From the NCBI GenBank assembly GCA_963710355.1, contig CAVPZU010000003.1:1-64000 (forward strand): a stretch of 64,000 bases of DNA, in the 5' to 3' direction. Below are positions 24,425 to 34,457 of the stretch, piece after piece. Under the pieces are notes generated by a model that worked only from the letters and a program-made list of their open reading frames with translations, was not told where the DNA came from and ran no database searches. Position numbers and translations under genes: made by a program. The stretch comes from Fen-1359 sp963710355 (lineage in GTDB: Bacteria; Planctomycetota; Phycisphaerae; Sedimentisphaerales; Anaerobacaceae). Every line of letters begins with the position of its first letter. Position 1 is the stretch's first letter.

Positions 24425-26897
24425 AATCGACAGGATTATTGAAATACTGGTCGGGTTTCTGCTGGTGATATTACCGCTGTATTTGGGTGGGGTAAGGGCC
24501 TGGAGCAAGGAAATTGCCATCGGCTTATCTGGGATTATTTGTATCTGTTTTATCCTGAAGAACATATTTCATCCACAAACAAAACTAATTCGATCCTGGT
24601 CTTATTTACCAGTCGCCGCATTCCTTCTATTGGCAGTATTTCAGCTAATCAGCCTGCCGCAGTGGTTTGTAAATGTTATTTCTCCAAATACAGCCGGGCT
24701 GCGAGAGGAACTATTGAGCGATTCGGGATATGGTAAAAGTATATCCACAATGACGTTAAGTTTTTATCCGAATGCGACAAGGCATGACCTTCGGCTGATA
24801 CTGGCGATATTTGCGGTTTTCGTTGTTGTTGTGAATACATACAGAACGATTCGGCAGGTAAAACGGTTGTTGATGACAATTTCGATGGTCGGCGGTTTCG
24901 TTGCCCTGACAGCGCTGACACAGGACATTTTCGGGAACGGGAGGATATACTGGATAATTGCAACAAAGAGCGGAGCGGCATATTCAGGCCCGTTTGTCAA
25001 CCACAACCACTACGGGCAATTTATGAACCTGTCGATTGGAGCGGCTATTGCACTATTATTGATGAAGGTTGGCGAAGATTTTGGAGGCAGAAAGATTACA
25101 GCGCCGGCGATTTTCGAATACTTAGGCTCATCGGCAGCAAGATTTTTCTGGATTCTCATTGCCATCATAAGCATCGGTGCTGCAACGGTATTTATGTCAT
25201 TATCGAGAGGCGGGATGGCGGCGATAATTTTCGCTGCAGTTTTTACTACACTGGTGATGGTTTTAAGAAAATCACACAAGGGACACGGCTGGATAATGGC
25301 GGTGGTAGCGCTCGTGGCATTCTCATGTGTTCTTTACACCGGTTTTGACGCCGTCTGTGAGCGGCTTTCAACTCTGCGGAATTTCAAACCTTATGAGGAC
25401 CGATGGCAGGTGCTGAAGGACCTGACGGTTTGCTTTGGTCAATTTCCGGTTTTCGGAACAGGGCTGGGGACACATCCGGTTGTTTATCCGATGTATGACA
25501 ACTCGACAATCAAGGCAATATCGACCCATGCGGAAAATGAATATGCACAGGTGCTCGAAGAAACCGGAATTGTCGGTCTGGTGCTGCTGGTAATACTCGG
25601 AATAATAATCTGGAGAAATTATACCAAGAATGTATCGGGAGCGAATTCGCCGGTCAGCCGGGCAACTTACGGACTGGGCTTCGGTCTTGCGGCAATACTG
25701 TTTCAAAGCCTGACGGATTTCGGCCAGCATATACCCGCAAACGGATTTTTGTCTGCCGTATTGTGCGGGTTAATAGTTGCGTTGAATTCGCAGGAAAAGG
25801 GGGAGCGGCAATCGGCAATAAAGACGCCGCCCAAATCCTCAACGATACTCAGGATAACCGGATTTTTAGGTATAGCCGGACTTTTTTTGTGGTCGATGGT
25901 CGGTGCGGACAATGCGAGAATGGCCGATGCGGCGTGGAAAAATGTTTTGAGGGCTGAGAAATCCTTTGTTGAAAAGGGCTGGCAGTGCAGCGATGCGGAA
26001 TACGCAGAATTAATCAGCCGGGCAATAAAAACGGTGTGTTATGAGCCTGATAATGTTAATTACCGATACTGGCTGAACGTCTATCGGTGGCGGGCGATTA
26101 GCAGACAAACCGACGAAGAAGGCAAGGCAGTCATTACGGAAGAGGCGATGCCGGCAGTTCTGTCGATAGTTAACGAGCTTGACAAGGGACGATTTTTATG
26201 CCCGACATTCGGACCACCTTACTGCATAATGGGGCAGATTGAAAAATTTGTTCTCGGCGACCCGAGGGGAGCACCCAATATCCGGAAGGGACTGCAGTTG
26301 GCGCCGTGCGATGCGATAGTGTGTTTTGTAGCGGGGTTTGACGACATTATGGAGGGAAAGGCAGAAGAATCGCTGGCCAAGCTAAAGAAGGCGGTTGCGA
26401 TTGACGGCCAGCTATTCAGAGATGTAGCGGTTCTCTACACGAGACAGGCAGACCGCCCTGACCTTGCAATGGCAGTTGCCGGCGATGACATCGACAGACT
26501 CAACATAATTGCAGAAATCATCAGCGACAGCAGCGAACACAAACAGCTGCTTAATGAAATTAAAGAAAAATTGATATATTTACTCGAAAAAGAGTGCGAA
26601 AAACCGGATGCTTCGCCGCCGTTGCTTATTTCGCTGGCAGAAGTTTACGGCAACCAAAAGGGAAAAGAGGAAAAAGCCATAGAACTCTACCGGCGTGCGC
26701 TGGCTCTCAATTATGGAGTTGTCAGATGGAGGCTGAATCTGACAAAATTGCTATGGAGGTCAGGCAAAATCGATGATGCAATACAACAGGCGAATATCTG
26801 TCTTAAATTAGAGCCGCAGTTAAAAGAGGCGGAGGACCTTGTTGCCGAACTTTCAGTCAGCCGAGGCAAATCTGCTGAGGAAGCAAAAACGCAATAA
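24378..26897 (+). CDS. O-antigen ligase/polymerase family membrane protein with C-terminal TPR domain
   Basis: 839 aa. The first 490 residues contain about 11 to 13 hydrophobic helices; the large loop has YEDRWQVLKDLTVCFGQFPVFGTGLGTH...HAENEYAQVLEETGIVGL, the Wzy_C (O-antigen ligase) signature with the H-x3-EY motif. Residues about 530-835 are periplasmic or cytoplasmic helical repeats with TPR-like periodicity (EKAIELYRRALALNYGVVRWRLNLTKLLWR). It is the best candidate for the Wzy polymerase of this locus. The start ATG follows GGGGGAAA and lies 47 nt inside cpsB, so translation may be coupled. Confidence 0.85.
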   Translation: MKDYETNSEDLQVPGKIDRIIEILVGFLLVILPLYLGGVRAWSKEIAIGLSGIICICFILKNIFHPQTKLIRSWSYLPVAAFLLLAVFQLISLPQWFVNVISPNTAGLREELLSDSGYGKSISTMTLSFYPNATRHDLRLILAIFAVFVVVVNTYRTIRQVKRLLMTISMVGGFVALTALTQDIFGNGRIYWIIATKSGAAYSGPFVNHNHYGQFMNLSIGAAIALLLMKVGEDFGGRKITAPAIFEYLGSSAARFFWILIAIISIGAATVFMSLSRGGMAAIIFAAVFTTLVMVLRKSHKGHGWIMAVVALVAFSCVLYTGFDAVCERLSTLRNFKPYEDRWQVLKDLTVCFGQFPVFGTGLGTHPVVYPMYDNSTIKAISTHAENEYAQVLEETGIVGLVLLVILGIIIWRNYTKNVSGANSPVSRATYGLGFGLAAILFQSLTDFGQHIPANGFLSAVLCGLIVALNSQEKGERQSAIKTPPKSSTILRITGFLGIAGLFLWSMVGADNARMADAAWKNVLRAEKSFVEKGWQCSDAEYAELISRAIKTVCYEPDNVNYRYWLNVYRWRAISRQTDEEGKAVITEEAMPAVLSIVNELDKGRFLCPTFGPPYCIMGQIEKFVLGDPRGAPNIRKGLQLAPCDAIVCFVAGFDDIMEGKAEESLAKLKKAVAIDGQLFRDVAVLYTRQADRPDLAMAVAGDDIDRLNIIAEIISDSSEHKQLLNEIKEKLIYLLEKECEKPDASPPLLISLAEVYGNQKGKEEKAIELYRRALALNYGVVRWRLNLTKLLWRSGKIDDAIQQANICLKLEPQLKEAEDLVAELSVSRGKSAEEAKTQ

Positions 26898-26996
26898 AGT
26901 CAAACAGAGGATGGTGAATGGACAAAAACAAGAACAGTTAAGAACAATCCCGATAAAATCGGGACTGCTGATTGAAAAAACCTTGTCGGTGTACCG

Positions 26997-27012
26997 ACAG
27001 GGACGGAGTTTG
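26997..27012. repeat. 16-bp repeat ACAGGGACGGAGTTTG, copy 1
   Basis: Identical to 28664-28679. Here it is just downstream of a small palindrome TGTCGGTGTACCGACA and 25 nt before the WecA-like start, so it lies in both gaps flanking that gene. Confidence 0.5.
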
Positions 27013-27037
27013 CGCAGAAGACAAAAACGCACAAAAA

Positions 27038-28507
27038 ATGGTAAAATATTCGCTAATATATTTAATCTCACTGCTGCTGGCCCTGATTATAACGCCATTG
27101 ACAATCTACATTGCACGCAAATTCAATGTGATGGACAGGCCTGATGTCCGCAGACTTCACAGTAAGCCTATCCCGCGGGTCGGCGGAATCGCAATCTTCG
27201 TACCCGCTATAGCAGTCATTCTGTATACGTTTTTTGGGGACAGATTAGACCATTCAGCGGATATTCAGGTCAGAAAGACTGCGGTATTGTTTATTGCAGC
27301 TGCCTTTATTTTTATTGTCGGGCTCATCGACGACATCAGGCATTTACGGGCGAAAACCAAGCTGCTCTGTCAGCTTTTGGCATCAATTGCAATATGTGCG
27401 ATGGGTTATCGCATCAGCACAATATCAATAAGCGAAAATGTGTTGGTCAATTTTGGGATTTTTTCGTGGCCCGTGACGATTCTCTGGATAGTGGGCATCA
27501 CCAATGCGGTCAACCTTATCGACGGTCTGGACGGTCTCGCTGCAGGGCTAAGCGCAGTCGCCTGCGGCGTACTGGCGGTTCTTTCCATCCACTTTGGGCA
27601 GCATTTTATGACGGTCATATCGTTGTCTCTACTTGGGGCTCTGACGGGTTTTTTGTATTTTAACTTTAATCCTGCCAAAGTTTTTATGGGGGACTGCGGC
27701 AGCCTGTTTCTGGGCTTTACGATAGCATCTGCGAGCATTATATGTGCGGCGAAGACCCAGGCAGTTGTGAGTTTAACGCTGCCTATACTGGCGCTGGGAA
27801 TTCCGATATTCGATACGCTTTTTTCGGTGTTGCGCAGATTCATCGAGAGGCGTTCGCTTTTTTCGCCGGACAACGAACACTTCCACCACAGACTGCTTGC
27901 GCTGGGTTTAAAGCAGCGTCATATAGTTCTTGGTGCATACCTGATTACGCTTCTGGCTGCAGGCTTCGGGATGTTTATGATAGTGACACGAAGCTGGCGG
28001 ACGATACTTATATTTGCGAGTATTCTGACTCTATTAGGCCTCATTTTCAGAGTGACTGGATTAGTTAGGTTAAGGCAAACGCTATGGACATTAAGGCAAA
28101 AGTACATCGATTCAAACATTGTCAGTCACGAAAAGGAAGGATTTGAAAATGCGAGGCTTTATTTTTGCCGAGCAGCAACATTCGAGCAGTGGTGGCAGTC
28201 GGTCTGTGTGGCGGGCGAGAAGATGGATTTTACGGCGATAACGCTGCCATTGGTTCGGCGCAGCGGCGAAAAGGAGTTATTAAGGTGGTGCAAGGAAAAG
28301 AAAAACATAGACAGCAGGAACGTGATAAAAATGACAATCCCGATACGTGACAGGCGGTCGGAATCCCTGCTGGAGCTCGAGGTTAGAATCAAGACAAACG
28401 GTTCATTAGAATCGGCGGGCAGAAGAGCGAGACTATTCAATCGGCTGATAGACGAATACAGCATCGTGGGAATCGGGCGAAAGGCGGAGATGCTTGCAAT
28501 ATCATAA
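27038..28507 (+). CDS. WecA/TagO-type polyprenyl-phosphate sugar-1-phosphate transferase with extra C-terminal domain
   Basis: 489 aa from the ATG at MVKYSLIYLIS; the open frame extends 22 codons upstream without membrane character. About ten to eleven helices. Family motifs: DRPDVRRLHSKPIPRVGG at the first loop, GLIDDIRHL, NLIDGLDGLAAGLS, FNPAKVFMGDCGSLFLGF, and ERRSLFSPDNEHFHHRLL (HIP/HxH region). The enzyme loads the first sugar-1-phosphate (usually GlcNAc) onto undecaprenyl phosphate. After the last helix (about residue 340) follows a soluble domain of about 150 aa, absent from WecA itself, of unknown role. Confidence 0.92.
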   Translation: MVKYSLIYLISLLLALIITPLTIYIARKFNVMDRPDVRRLHSKPIPRVGGIAIFVPAIAVILYTFFGDRLDHSADIQVRKTAVLFIAAAFIFIVGLIDDIRHLRAKTKLLCQLLASIAICAMGYRISTISISENVLVNFGIFSWPVTILWIVGITNAVNLIDGLDGLAAGLSAVACGVLAVLSIHFGQHFMTVISLSLLGALTGFLYFNFNPAKVFMGDCGSLFLGFTIASASIICAAKTQAVVSLTLPILALGIPIFDTLFSVLRRFIERRSLFSPDNEHFHHRLLALGLKQRHIVLGAYLITLLAAGFGMFMIVTRSWRTILIFASILTLLGLIFRVTGLVRLRQTLWTLRQKYIDSNIVSHEKEGFENARLYFCRAATFEQWWQSVCVAGEKMDFTAITLPLVRRSGEKELLRWCKEKKNIDSRNVIKMTIPIRDRRSESLLELEVRIKTNGSLESAGRRARLFNRLIDEYSIVGIGRKAEMLAIS

Positions 28508-28720
28508 CTAACTTTCCCAAAGGTAAGATAAAAAGCCACGGAATTTAAAGAAAAATGAATAATTTATCTGATAAAAGGATTAGTTGCAGAGAATACAATT
28601 CGGGCAGGGGTTTGGTTTTACTCAAAAGCTTCCGCAAACTACAAACGGAGTTTCCGTATTCTCACAGGGACGGAGTTTGTTCAATTTTTAGCCGGCCGTT
28701 TTTGGTTCGAAGAGTAAGTT
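28508..28720. other. Gap between the WecA-like and flippase genes with a repeat
   Basis: About 210 bp without a gene. It contains a hairpin ACGGAGTTTCCGT and the 16-bp repeat at 28664-28679 also seen upstream of the WecA-like gene. The stretch could be a small mobile or regulatory repeat; nothing else is visible. Confidence 0.4.
28664..28679. repeat. 16-bp repeat ACAGGGACGGAGTTTG, copy 2
   Basis: Identical to 26997-27012. A related CGGAGTTT block occurs 17 bp upstream within a small hairpin. Confidence 0.5.
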
Positions 28721-30271
28721 ATGTTTTATAACCGTTTGCCAGGGAAATCCAAGTTACAGATAGAATCTTACAAAAAAGGCATAGTCCTTTCTTCCGGTTT
28801 TAATGCGCTGGCGAAAGTTCTGGCGTTTGTCACCAATGTGGCTATTGCATACTATTTTGGAACGCAGGTAAAGACCGATGTGTATTTCTACTGCATTGGC
28901 ACGGTGATGCTGATGACAACATTTCTCGCCAATGTTAACACATCGGTTATTATTCCTGAATCCATGCGATTGACCGCCCAAGCCGGCAAAAAGGCCTCGA
29001 TGGAATTTGTCAATTTTTTCTTCTGGCTGTATATTGTAATCGGTGCGGCTGTTACCTGTATTTTGATGATAAATCCGGTGGGTGTTTTCACGGCCATTTC
29101 ACAATTCAACACAGAGAACCTGCGAACCAATTCGAGTATAGTTCTTTTTTCTGCTCCTTTGTTTGTTCTTATACTTTTGTCGCTGTATCTGGTTGAAGTT
29201 CTCAAATCATATAAGTTTTTTACCATTCCGATGATTGCCGGCATGCTCAACAGTATTGTCAGCCTGGCGTTTCTTTTTTGTTTTCACAGCAGGCTGGGGA
29301 TGCTGAGCCTTCTTATCGGCTTGATAACTGCCTATATCCTTCAACTGTGTTTTCTGGTGTACCTGATGGTCAGGGTGCTGCAGTGGCGATTTGCATTCAG
29401 GATTGTGCAGGTAGGCTCTCAAAACATCAGAAATGTTTTTTACTGTTTAACGGGAGAATTTACAACCACGCTGGCGACATTTATTCCGTCTTACCTATTA
29501 AGCGGGTTCGGGCTGGGCATCATATCATCCCTGAATTATGGCCAGCGAGTGGCCGTCCTTCCGGATTCTCTGATTACCGGGCAATTCTCATCGGTGGCTG
29601 CCATTAAGTTCAATGAGCTTTATTCCCGGAAGGACACCAGACAACTGAACAGTATTTTCGTTTCATCGGCGAAGACGCTTATTTTTATACTCGTGCCGGC
29701 AAGTTTCATTATCTTCATCTGTAGTAACGAGATTGTAACAGTTTTGTTCAAGCGAGGCGCTTTCAACGAAAACTCAGTCAAGCTTTCCGCTGTATTCTTG
29801 AAATATTTAGCCCTGCTTCTTCCACTGCTGGCGGTGAACACACTGGTGGCAAGATTATTCATGGCTGGACAAAAACTAAAGCAGGGTTTCTGGTTTCAAA
29901 TTCTGCTTAATATCACACTTATTACTGTTACGTATTTCGCAGTAAAATTTATTGGTGTGATAGGATATCCCTTGTCTCTGCTGTTTATGCACACGTTTAA
30001 TGTTCTTATAGCTTATTTTTTTCTCAGGTGGCTTTTCCCTATGATTCAATATAAAGGGGTCCTAATCTATCTGGTCAAGATAATTCTGCTCAATGCGATC
30101 GTATTATTCATGGTTTATTTCTTGAGAACGACGCTGTATGAAATAAACTTGTTCTTAAACATTACCATCGTCACCATTGCATATATCTCAGGACTATTAA
30201 TACTAAGCTGTTTTTTCGGTCTCAACCTGACCTCTTATGTGGGCTATTTTAGAAGTATAACAAAAGGATAA
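28721..30271 (+). CDS. MurJ/MviN-type lipid-linked oligosaccharide flippase
   Basis: 516 aa with about 14 hydrophobic helices. The N-terminus ALAKVLAFVTNVAIAYYFGTQVKTDVYFYCIGTVML and the segment SLNYGQRVAVLPDSLITGQFSSVAAIKFNELYSRKD are typical of the MurJ branch of the MOP superfamily, as is VTVLFKRGAFNENSV. In a polysaccharide locus such a protein takes the Wzx role: it moves the undecaprenyl-linked repeat unit across the inner membrane. No separate Wzx is seen, so I assign it that job by context. Confidence 0.87.
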   Translation: MFYNRLPGKSKLQIESYKKGIVLSSGFNALAKVLAFVTNVAIAYYFGTQVKTDVYFYCIGTVMLMTTFLANVNTSVIIPESMRLTAQAGKKASMEFVNFFFWLYIVIGAAVTCILMINPVGVFTAISQFNTENLRTNSSIVLFSAPLFVLILLSLYLVEVLKSYKFFTIPMIAGMLNSIVSLAFLFCFHSRLGMLSLLIGLITAYILQLCFLVYLMVRVLQWRFAFRIVQVGSQNIRNVFYCLTGEFTTTLATFIPSYLLSGFGLGIISSLNYGQRVAVLPDSLITGQFSSVAAIKFNELYSRKDTRQLNSIFVSSAKTLIFILVPASFIIFICSNEIVTVLFKRGAFNENSVKLSAVFLKYLALLLPLLAVNTLVARLFMAGQKLKQGFWFQILLNITLITVTYFAVKFIGVIGYPLSLLFMHTFNVLIAYFFLRWLFPMIQYKGVLIYLVKIILLNAIVLFMVYFLRTTLYEINLFLNITIVTIAYISGLLILSCFFGLNLTSYVGYFRSITKG

Positions 30272-30273
30272 TC

Positions 30274-31592
30274 ATGAAGGATAAAAATTTGATATTAGGG
30301 GCAGGGGTTACGGGGTTATGCGCAGGGTTGTCCACCCGTTGGCATATTCATGAAGCAGAGAATATTCCGGGCGGTATCTGCGCCTCTTATTATGTAAACA
30401 AAAGAGGCACAAGGACATTTCATCGCGATGACGACGAAACGTACAGATTCGAAATAGGAGGCGGACATTGGATTTTTGGGACAGACGACAGCGTTTCAAA
30501 GTTCATTAACAATTTAACTCCAATAAAAACCTACACAAGGAAATCCGCTATATACTTTCCAGATAATCAACACTATGTACCTTACCCATTACAAAACCAT
30601 TTGGCTTATTTGGAGAACGATGTTGCTAAAAAGGCATTGCATGAAATTGTTGTCTCTGATCATAACAAACAGTGCAGCACCATGGAAGAGTGGCTTGAAT
30701 TACATTTCGGCAAGACCTTATGTGAACTGTTCTTTTTTCCATTTCATGAATTATATACCGCTGGTCTTTTCACCAGAATCGCACCGCAGGACCAATACAA
30801 AAGTCCCGTGGACAAAGAAACCATCGTGAAGGGACTCAATGAAAAGATAGAAGAGGTTGGATACAATTCTACCTACATTTATCCAAATAATGGATTGGAT
30901 GATTTGATGAGAAAAATAGCATCAAAGTGTACGATAGATTACAACAGTAGAATTGTAAAGATAAATACTTCCAGTAAGGAGGTCGTATTTGACTGTGGGA
31001 GGACTGCCAAATACGATACTTTAATTTCAACACTGCCATTAGTGAAGGTATTTAAAATGACTAATCTTCCAACCGATGAATATGAGTGTCCATACACTTC
31101 TGTTCTGGTCATAAACATAGGCGCAAAAAAGGGGAAAAATGCCCTGACGACCATTGGCTGTATATCCCCAAAAGTAAGGCTGGTTTTCACCGGGTCGGTT
31201 TTTACAGCAACGTCAGCGATTCTTTTTTACCTCTTTCCTCAAGACAGCACAACGATAGGGTAAGCATTTATGTGGAGAAGGCCTATTTCGGGAAAAAACC
31301 CAGAGACGAAGAAATTAGCGCTCTTTACAACGATATTTCCGCGGAGTTAACGTCCTGGGGATTTATAGATGACATCGAAGTCATAGACCACAACTGGATT
31401 GAAGTGGCTTATACGTGGAGGTATCCTGAAACGCAGTCGATAGATGAATCATTGGATTTGTTGGAACAACACGGGATACATCAACTCGGGCGGTATGGGC
31501 GTTGGGAGTTTCAAGGGTTAGCAAAGTCCATCATGGATGGGCTCGAGGTTAAACAACAACTCCAGCCATTGTTTTCATGGCAAGGAGCATAA
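30274..31592 (+). CDS. FAD-dependent NAD(P)-binding oxidoreductase (UDP-galactopyranose mutase/protoporphyrinogen oxidase-like), 1-nt deletion
   Basis: About 439 aa when joined. N-terminal dinucleotide fold NLILGAGVTGLCAGLSTRW then HEAENIPGGICAS, typical of FAD amine-oxidase-like enzymes and of UDP-galactopyranose mutase relatives in polysaccharide loci. The frame breaks in an A run at 31135-31139; restoring one A gives KKGKKCPDDHWLYIPKSKAG. The second part ends QLGRYGRWEFQGLAKSIMDGLE, where GRYG.W is the C-terminal FAD contact common in this group. The substrate is unknown; a sugar-nucleotide or lipid-linked sugar is likely. It is 2 nt after the flippase gene and 3 nt before the next GT4. 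Confidence 0.8.
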
Positions 31593-31595
31593 ATT

Positions 31596-32858
31596 GTGCA
31601 GGTAAACAAAGTTCAAAAAAGAATATTATTCCTCGTTCCGGACTACTATCCGGTTAATGGCGGCTATTCTAATGCCATAGTGAACATAACCTCATGGCTT
31701 GCTTTCACAGGAAGATATGAAATCCATGTGTTCACAAGGAAACAATTGGAGGATAATGCGGAATTAGAGATTCGCAATTTGGTTATCCACCGAATGCCGC
31801 CTGCAAAGAGAGTTCTTAAAGGACTTAATCGTGTGATTAATGAAGTCCAGGAGATGCGATTATTAAAACAATTTTTCGCAACCAAGCAATTTGATTTTCT
31901 TTTGATAGAAACCTTTGAGGATGCTGATTTCTCACTTAAATTTCTTAAATATATCAAGCTGCACCCCAATCGAATCGGAGTAAGAATACATGGATGTACT
32001 GAAACAGAAGTATTCTTAAGTTCAAAAGATAAGTGTTACATAAAAAAATTCTCTTGTGCCAGGAAATTATCACAGAAAGTAAATAATATATTTTCAACCA
32101 CTCCATATTATATATCATTCTTCAAGACTTATTATTGCAATAATGACATCGGGCTCCTTGATAAAAATTTTGGATTGCTTCCCAATTTTCCACCTTTTGC
32201 ACTTGCGGGAAACAGATTGCCTGCACACGAGGAAGTAGTATTGGCCAACGAAATCATTAACAATGTACAGAGGAAGGCGAAGTTTTCCTTTTTATCATTA
32301 GGGCGAATGAATAAGTATGGGTATCAGCAAAAAAATTTTGAGTTGATCGCTTATGCGATGAAGATAATAAAGTCCAAGGCTCCGGATCTATATAACAAAA
32401 TAAAGATTATTCTGGTTGGAGCAGGTGACTACAAGAATGACTTTGAAGGCATATTGCAGGAACTCGGTATAAAAGATAAATTCATTATGTTCAAGCAATT
32501 ACCTAATTCTGTTATCCACATGCTCCAAAAGCAGGTTCACGCAACGATTTTGGTTTCCAAGTTCGAAGGCCATTCCATGTTTGCGACCGAAGCGATAGCT
32601 CTTGGTTCACCTTTGATCGTTAGTAAAGATTCAGGCGTTTCGGATCTTGTGGAAAATGGACAGAATGGTTTTCTGGTCGATCCCGATTCCCCATTTGAGC
32701 TTGTCGAAGCCATAATGAACATTGTGAAAATGGATTATGATTATTTGAGAAAGAAATCGCTTGCAATCTATGAAAGTCGCTTTTCAAGTCAAGCCCTGAT
32801 AAAGGCATTTGACTATTATATGGAAACGTTCCCTTTTACGTTGAAAGGACGCCCATGA
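31596..32858 (+). CDS. GT4-family glycosyltransferase
   Basis: 420 aa, GTG start with AGGAG 9 nt upstream. GT-B fold: N-terminal FLVPDYYPVNGGYSNAIVNITSWLA (acceptor side), second domain KFSFLSLGRMNKYGYQQKNFELIAYAM and the donor motif SKFEGHSMFATEAIALGSPLIVSKDSGVSDLVENGQNGFLV (E-x7-E pattern). Retaining glycosyltransferase adding one sugar of the repeat unit in the cytoplasm. Donor and linkage cannot be read from sequence. Confidence 0.9.
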   Translation: MQVNKVQKRILFLVPDYYPVNGGYSNAIVNITSWLAFTGRYEIHVFTRKQLEDNAELEIRNLVIHRMPPAKRVLKGLNRVINEVQEMRLLKQFFATKQFDFLLIETFEDADFSLKFLKYIKLHPNRIGVRIHGCTETEVFLSSKDKCYIKKFSCARKLSQKVNNIFSTTPYYISFFKTYYCNNDIGLLDKNFGLLPNFPPFALAGNRLPAHEEVVLANEIINNVQRKAKFSFLSLGRMNKYGYQQKNFELIAYAMKIIKSKAPDLYNKIKIILVGAGDYKNDFEGILQELGIKDKFIMFKQLPNSVIHMLQKQVHATILVSKFEGHSMFATEAIALGSPLIVSKDSGVSDLVENGQNGFLVDPDSPFELVEAIMNIVKMDYDYLRKKSLAIYESRFSSQALIKAFDYYMETFPFTLKGRP

Positions 32859-32900
32859 TTTTTTAAGGGGGCATTGCTCAATATTTATTATTCTTCAAAT

Positions 32901-34421
32901 ATGAACTGCAATAATCAACTATTTCTGTATAAAACAACAGACAGTCGATACGATCGGATGGACGAGTATTTGTCGCCGGATACAGACTATCCTGAATATT
33001 TGTTCGAACTGCTCTCGAAGAAGAATGGCATTTATCAGGCAATAAGGGAGATGTTCCATTTATGCGGGTATGATAAAGCAAATTACAATACTGCCGGCTG
33101 GAATCCGCTGGGCGAATTTATAAGGCCGGGACAAACGGTTCTCATCAAGCCAAATATGGTGCTGCACTATAATCACCAGCAAAATGCAGATGTATATTCG
33201 GTTGTTACGAGCCCTGCAATAATCCGCTGCGTAATCGACTATGTTTATATCGCCTTAAAAGGACAGGGAAGAATAATCATCGGCGATGCCCCGCTACATA
33301 CGGCTGATTTTGAAAAGCTGTGCCAAATGCTTTGCCTCAATAAAATACAAGAATTGTATAAGACAAAGAAATTCGATATTGAGGTGACCGACTTCAGACT
33401 AAGCTATGCAACCAAGGACAACAAAGGAGTTATACAAAAGAAGCAGAAAGAAACCTTTCCAGCTAATTATATCAGAGTTAACCTCGGTTCCAGCAGCATG
33501 CTCAGCAAATATAATGATGATTTTAAAAAATTTCGCGTTACCGAATATAACCCTTCGGAGATGACCTTGCACCACAATAAAAAGGTGCATGAGTATTGTG
33601 TACACAGAGATGTTCTTGAAGCGGACGTGATTATCAGCCTTCCAAAAATAAAAACGCACCGCAAGGCAGGTTATAGCTGTGCTATGAAAAATTTTGTTGG
33701 GATAAACGGCAATAAAGACTGGCTGCCGCACCATCGCAAGGGAAGCATCGAGGAAGGCGAAGATGAATATCTGCATAAGAGTTTGCGAAAAAGGTTAATC
33801 AGTAAAAGCTGGGATATGCGGTGGAGGAGTAAAAATCCGGTGTGGCAAAAAACACTTTACACATTCGAGAGGGCCTTGCACGCCACAAAGAAGGTGCTGC
33901 CGTTCATAGACAACTATTTTGAAGGTTCCTGGTGGGGTAATGATACAATTTCAAGAACAATTGCAGACCTGAACAGGGTGGTTATGTATTGCGATAAGCA
34001 GGGAAAATTGCAGGATACTCAACAAAGAAAACTGCTTTACCTTGTTGACGGTATAATATGCGGCGAAGGCGAAGGACCGATGAAGACGACGCCGAAACGA
34101 TGCGATATGCTGATATGTGGACATAATTCGTTTGCAGTTGACATGCTCGCGGTCAAACTGATGGGGTTTGATTACAAAAAAATAAATACATTGAAGAACT
34201 GTCTTGATATTCAATCCTACAAAATACTTCAGAGAAATATGGAAGACATAGAGATATTCAGTAATCTCGATAAAGGTATATACCGTCTCTCGAATATACG
34301 CGACCTGATAGGTTTTGACTTCGTTGCCCCTGTCAGCTGGTCGGGACATATAGAACTGGAAAGAATTGACAGTAAACATAAAACTAAGAAACGAATGCGT
34401 AAATCAGTGGTGCCGGTCTAA
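32901..34421 (+). CDS. DUF362-domain protein
   Basis: 506 aa from this ATG; a TTG at 32874 directly after AAGGGGG is an alternative (515 aa). DUF362 marks: VLIKPNMV near residue 90, GRIIIGDAPLHTADF, DVIISLPKIKTHRKAGYSCAMKNFVGINGNKDWLPHHRKGS and the late DGIICGEGEGPMKTTPKRCDMLICGHNSFAVDMLAVKLMG. There are no ferredoxin-type cysteine clusters, which some DUF362 proteins carry. Biochemical function is unknown. It heads a small block with a methyltransferase, an ATP-grasp enzyme and a polysaccharide deacetylase, and a second DUF362 protein closes the locus, so a role in polymer modification is plausible. Confidence 0.87.
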   Translation: MNCNNQLFLYKTTDSRYDRMDEYLSPDTDYPEYLFELLSKKNGIYQAIREMFHLCGYDKANYNTAGWNPLGEFIRPGQTVLIKPNMVLHYNHQQNADVYSVVTSPAIIRCVIDYVYIALKGQGRIIIGDAPLHTADFEKLCQMLCLNKIQELYKTKKFDIEVTDFRLSYATKDNKGVIQKKQKETFPANYIRVNLGSSSMLSKYNDDFKKFRVTEYNPSEMTLHHNKKVHEYCVHRDVLEADVIISLPKIKTHRKAGYSCAMKNFVGINGNKDWLPHHRKGSIEEGEDEYLHKSLRKRLISKSWDMRWRSKNPVWQKTLYTFERALHATKKVLPFIDNYFEGSWWGNDTISRTIADLNRVVMYCDKQGKLQDTQQRKLLYLVDGIICGEGEGPMKTTPKRCDMLICGHNSFAVDMLAVKLMGFDYKKINTLKNCLDIQSYKILQRNMEDIEIFSNLDKGIYRLSNIRDLIGFDFVAPVSWSGHIELERIDSKHKTKKRMRKSVVPV

Positions 34422-34457
34422 AGAGATTAGGAATGTCTCTTCTATTATTTTGATGTT

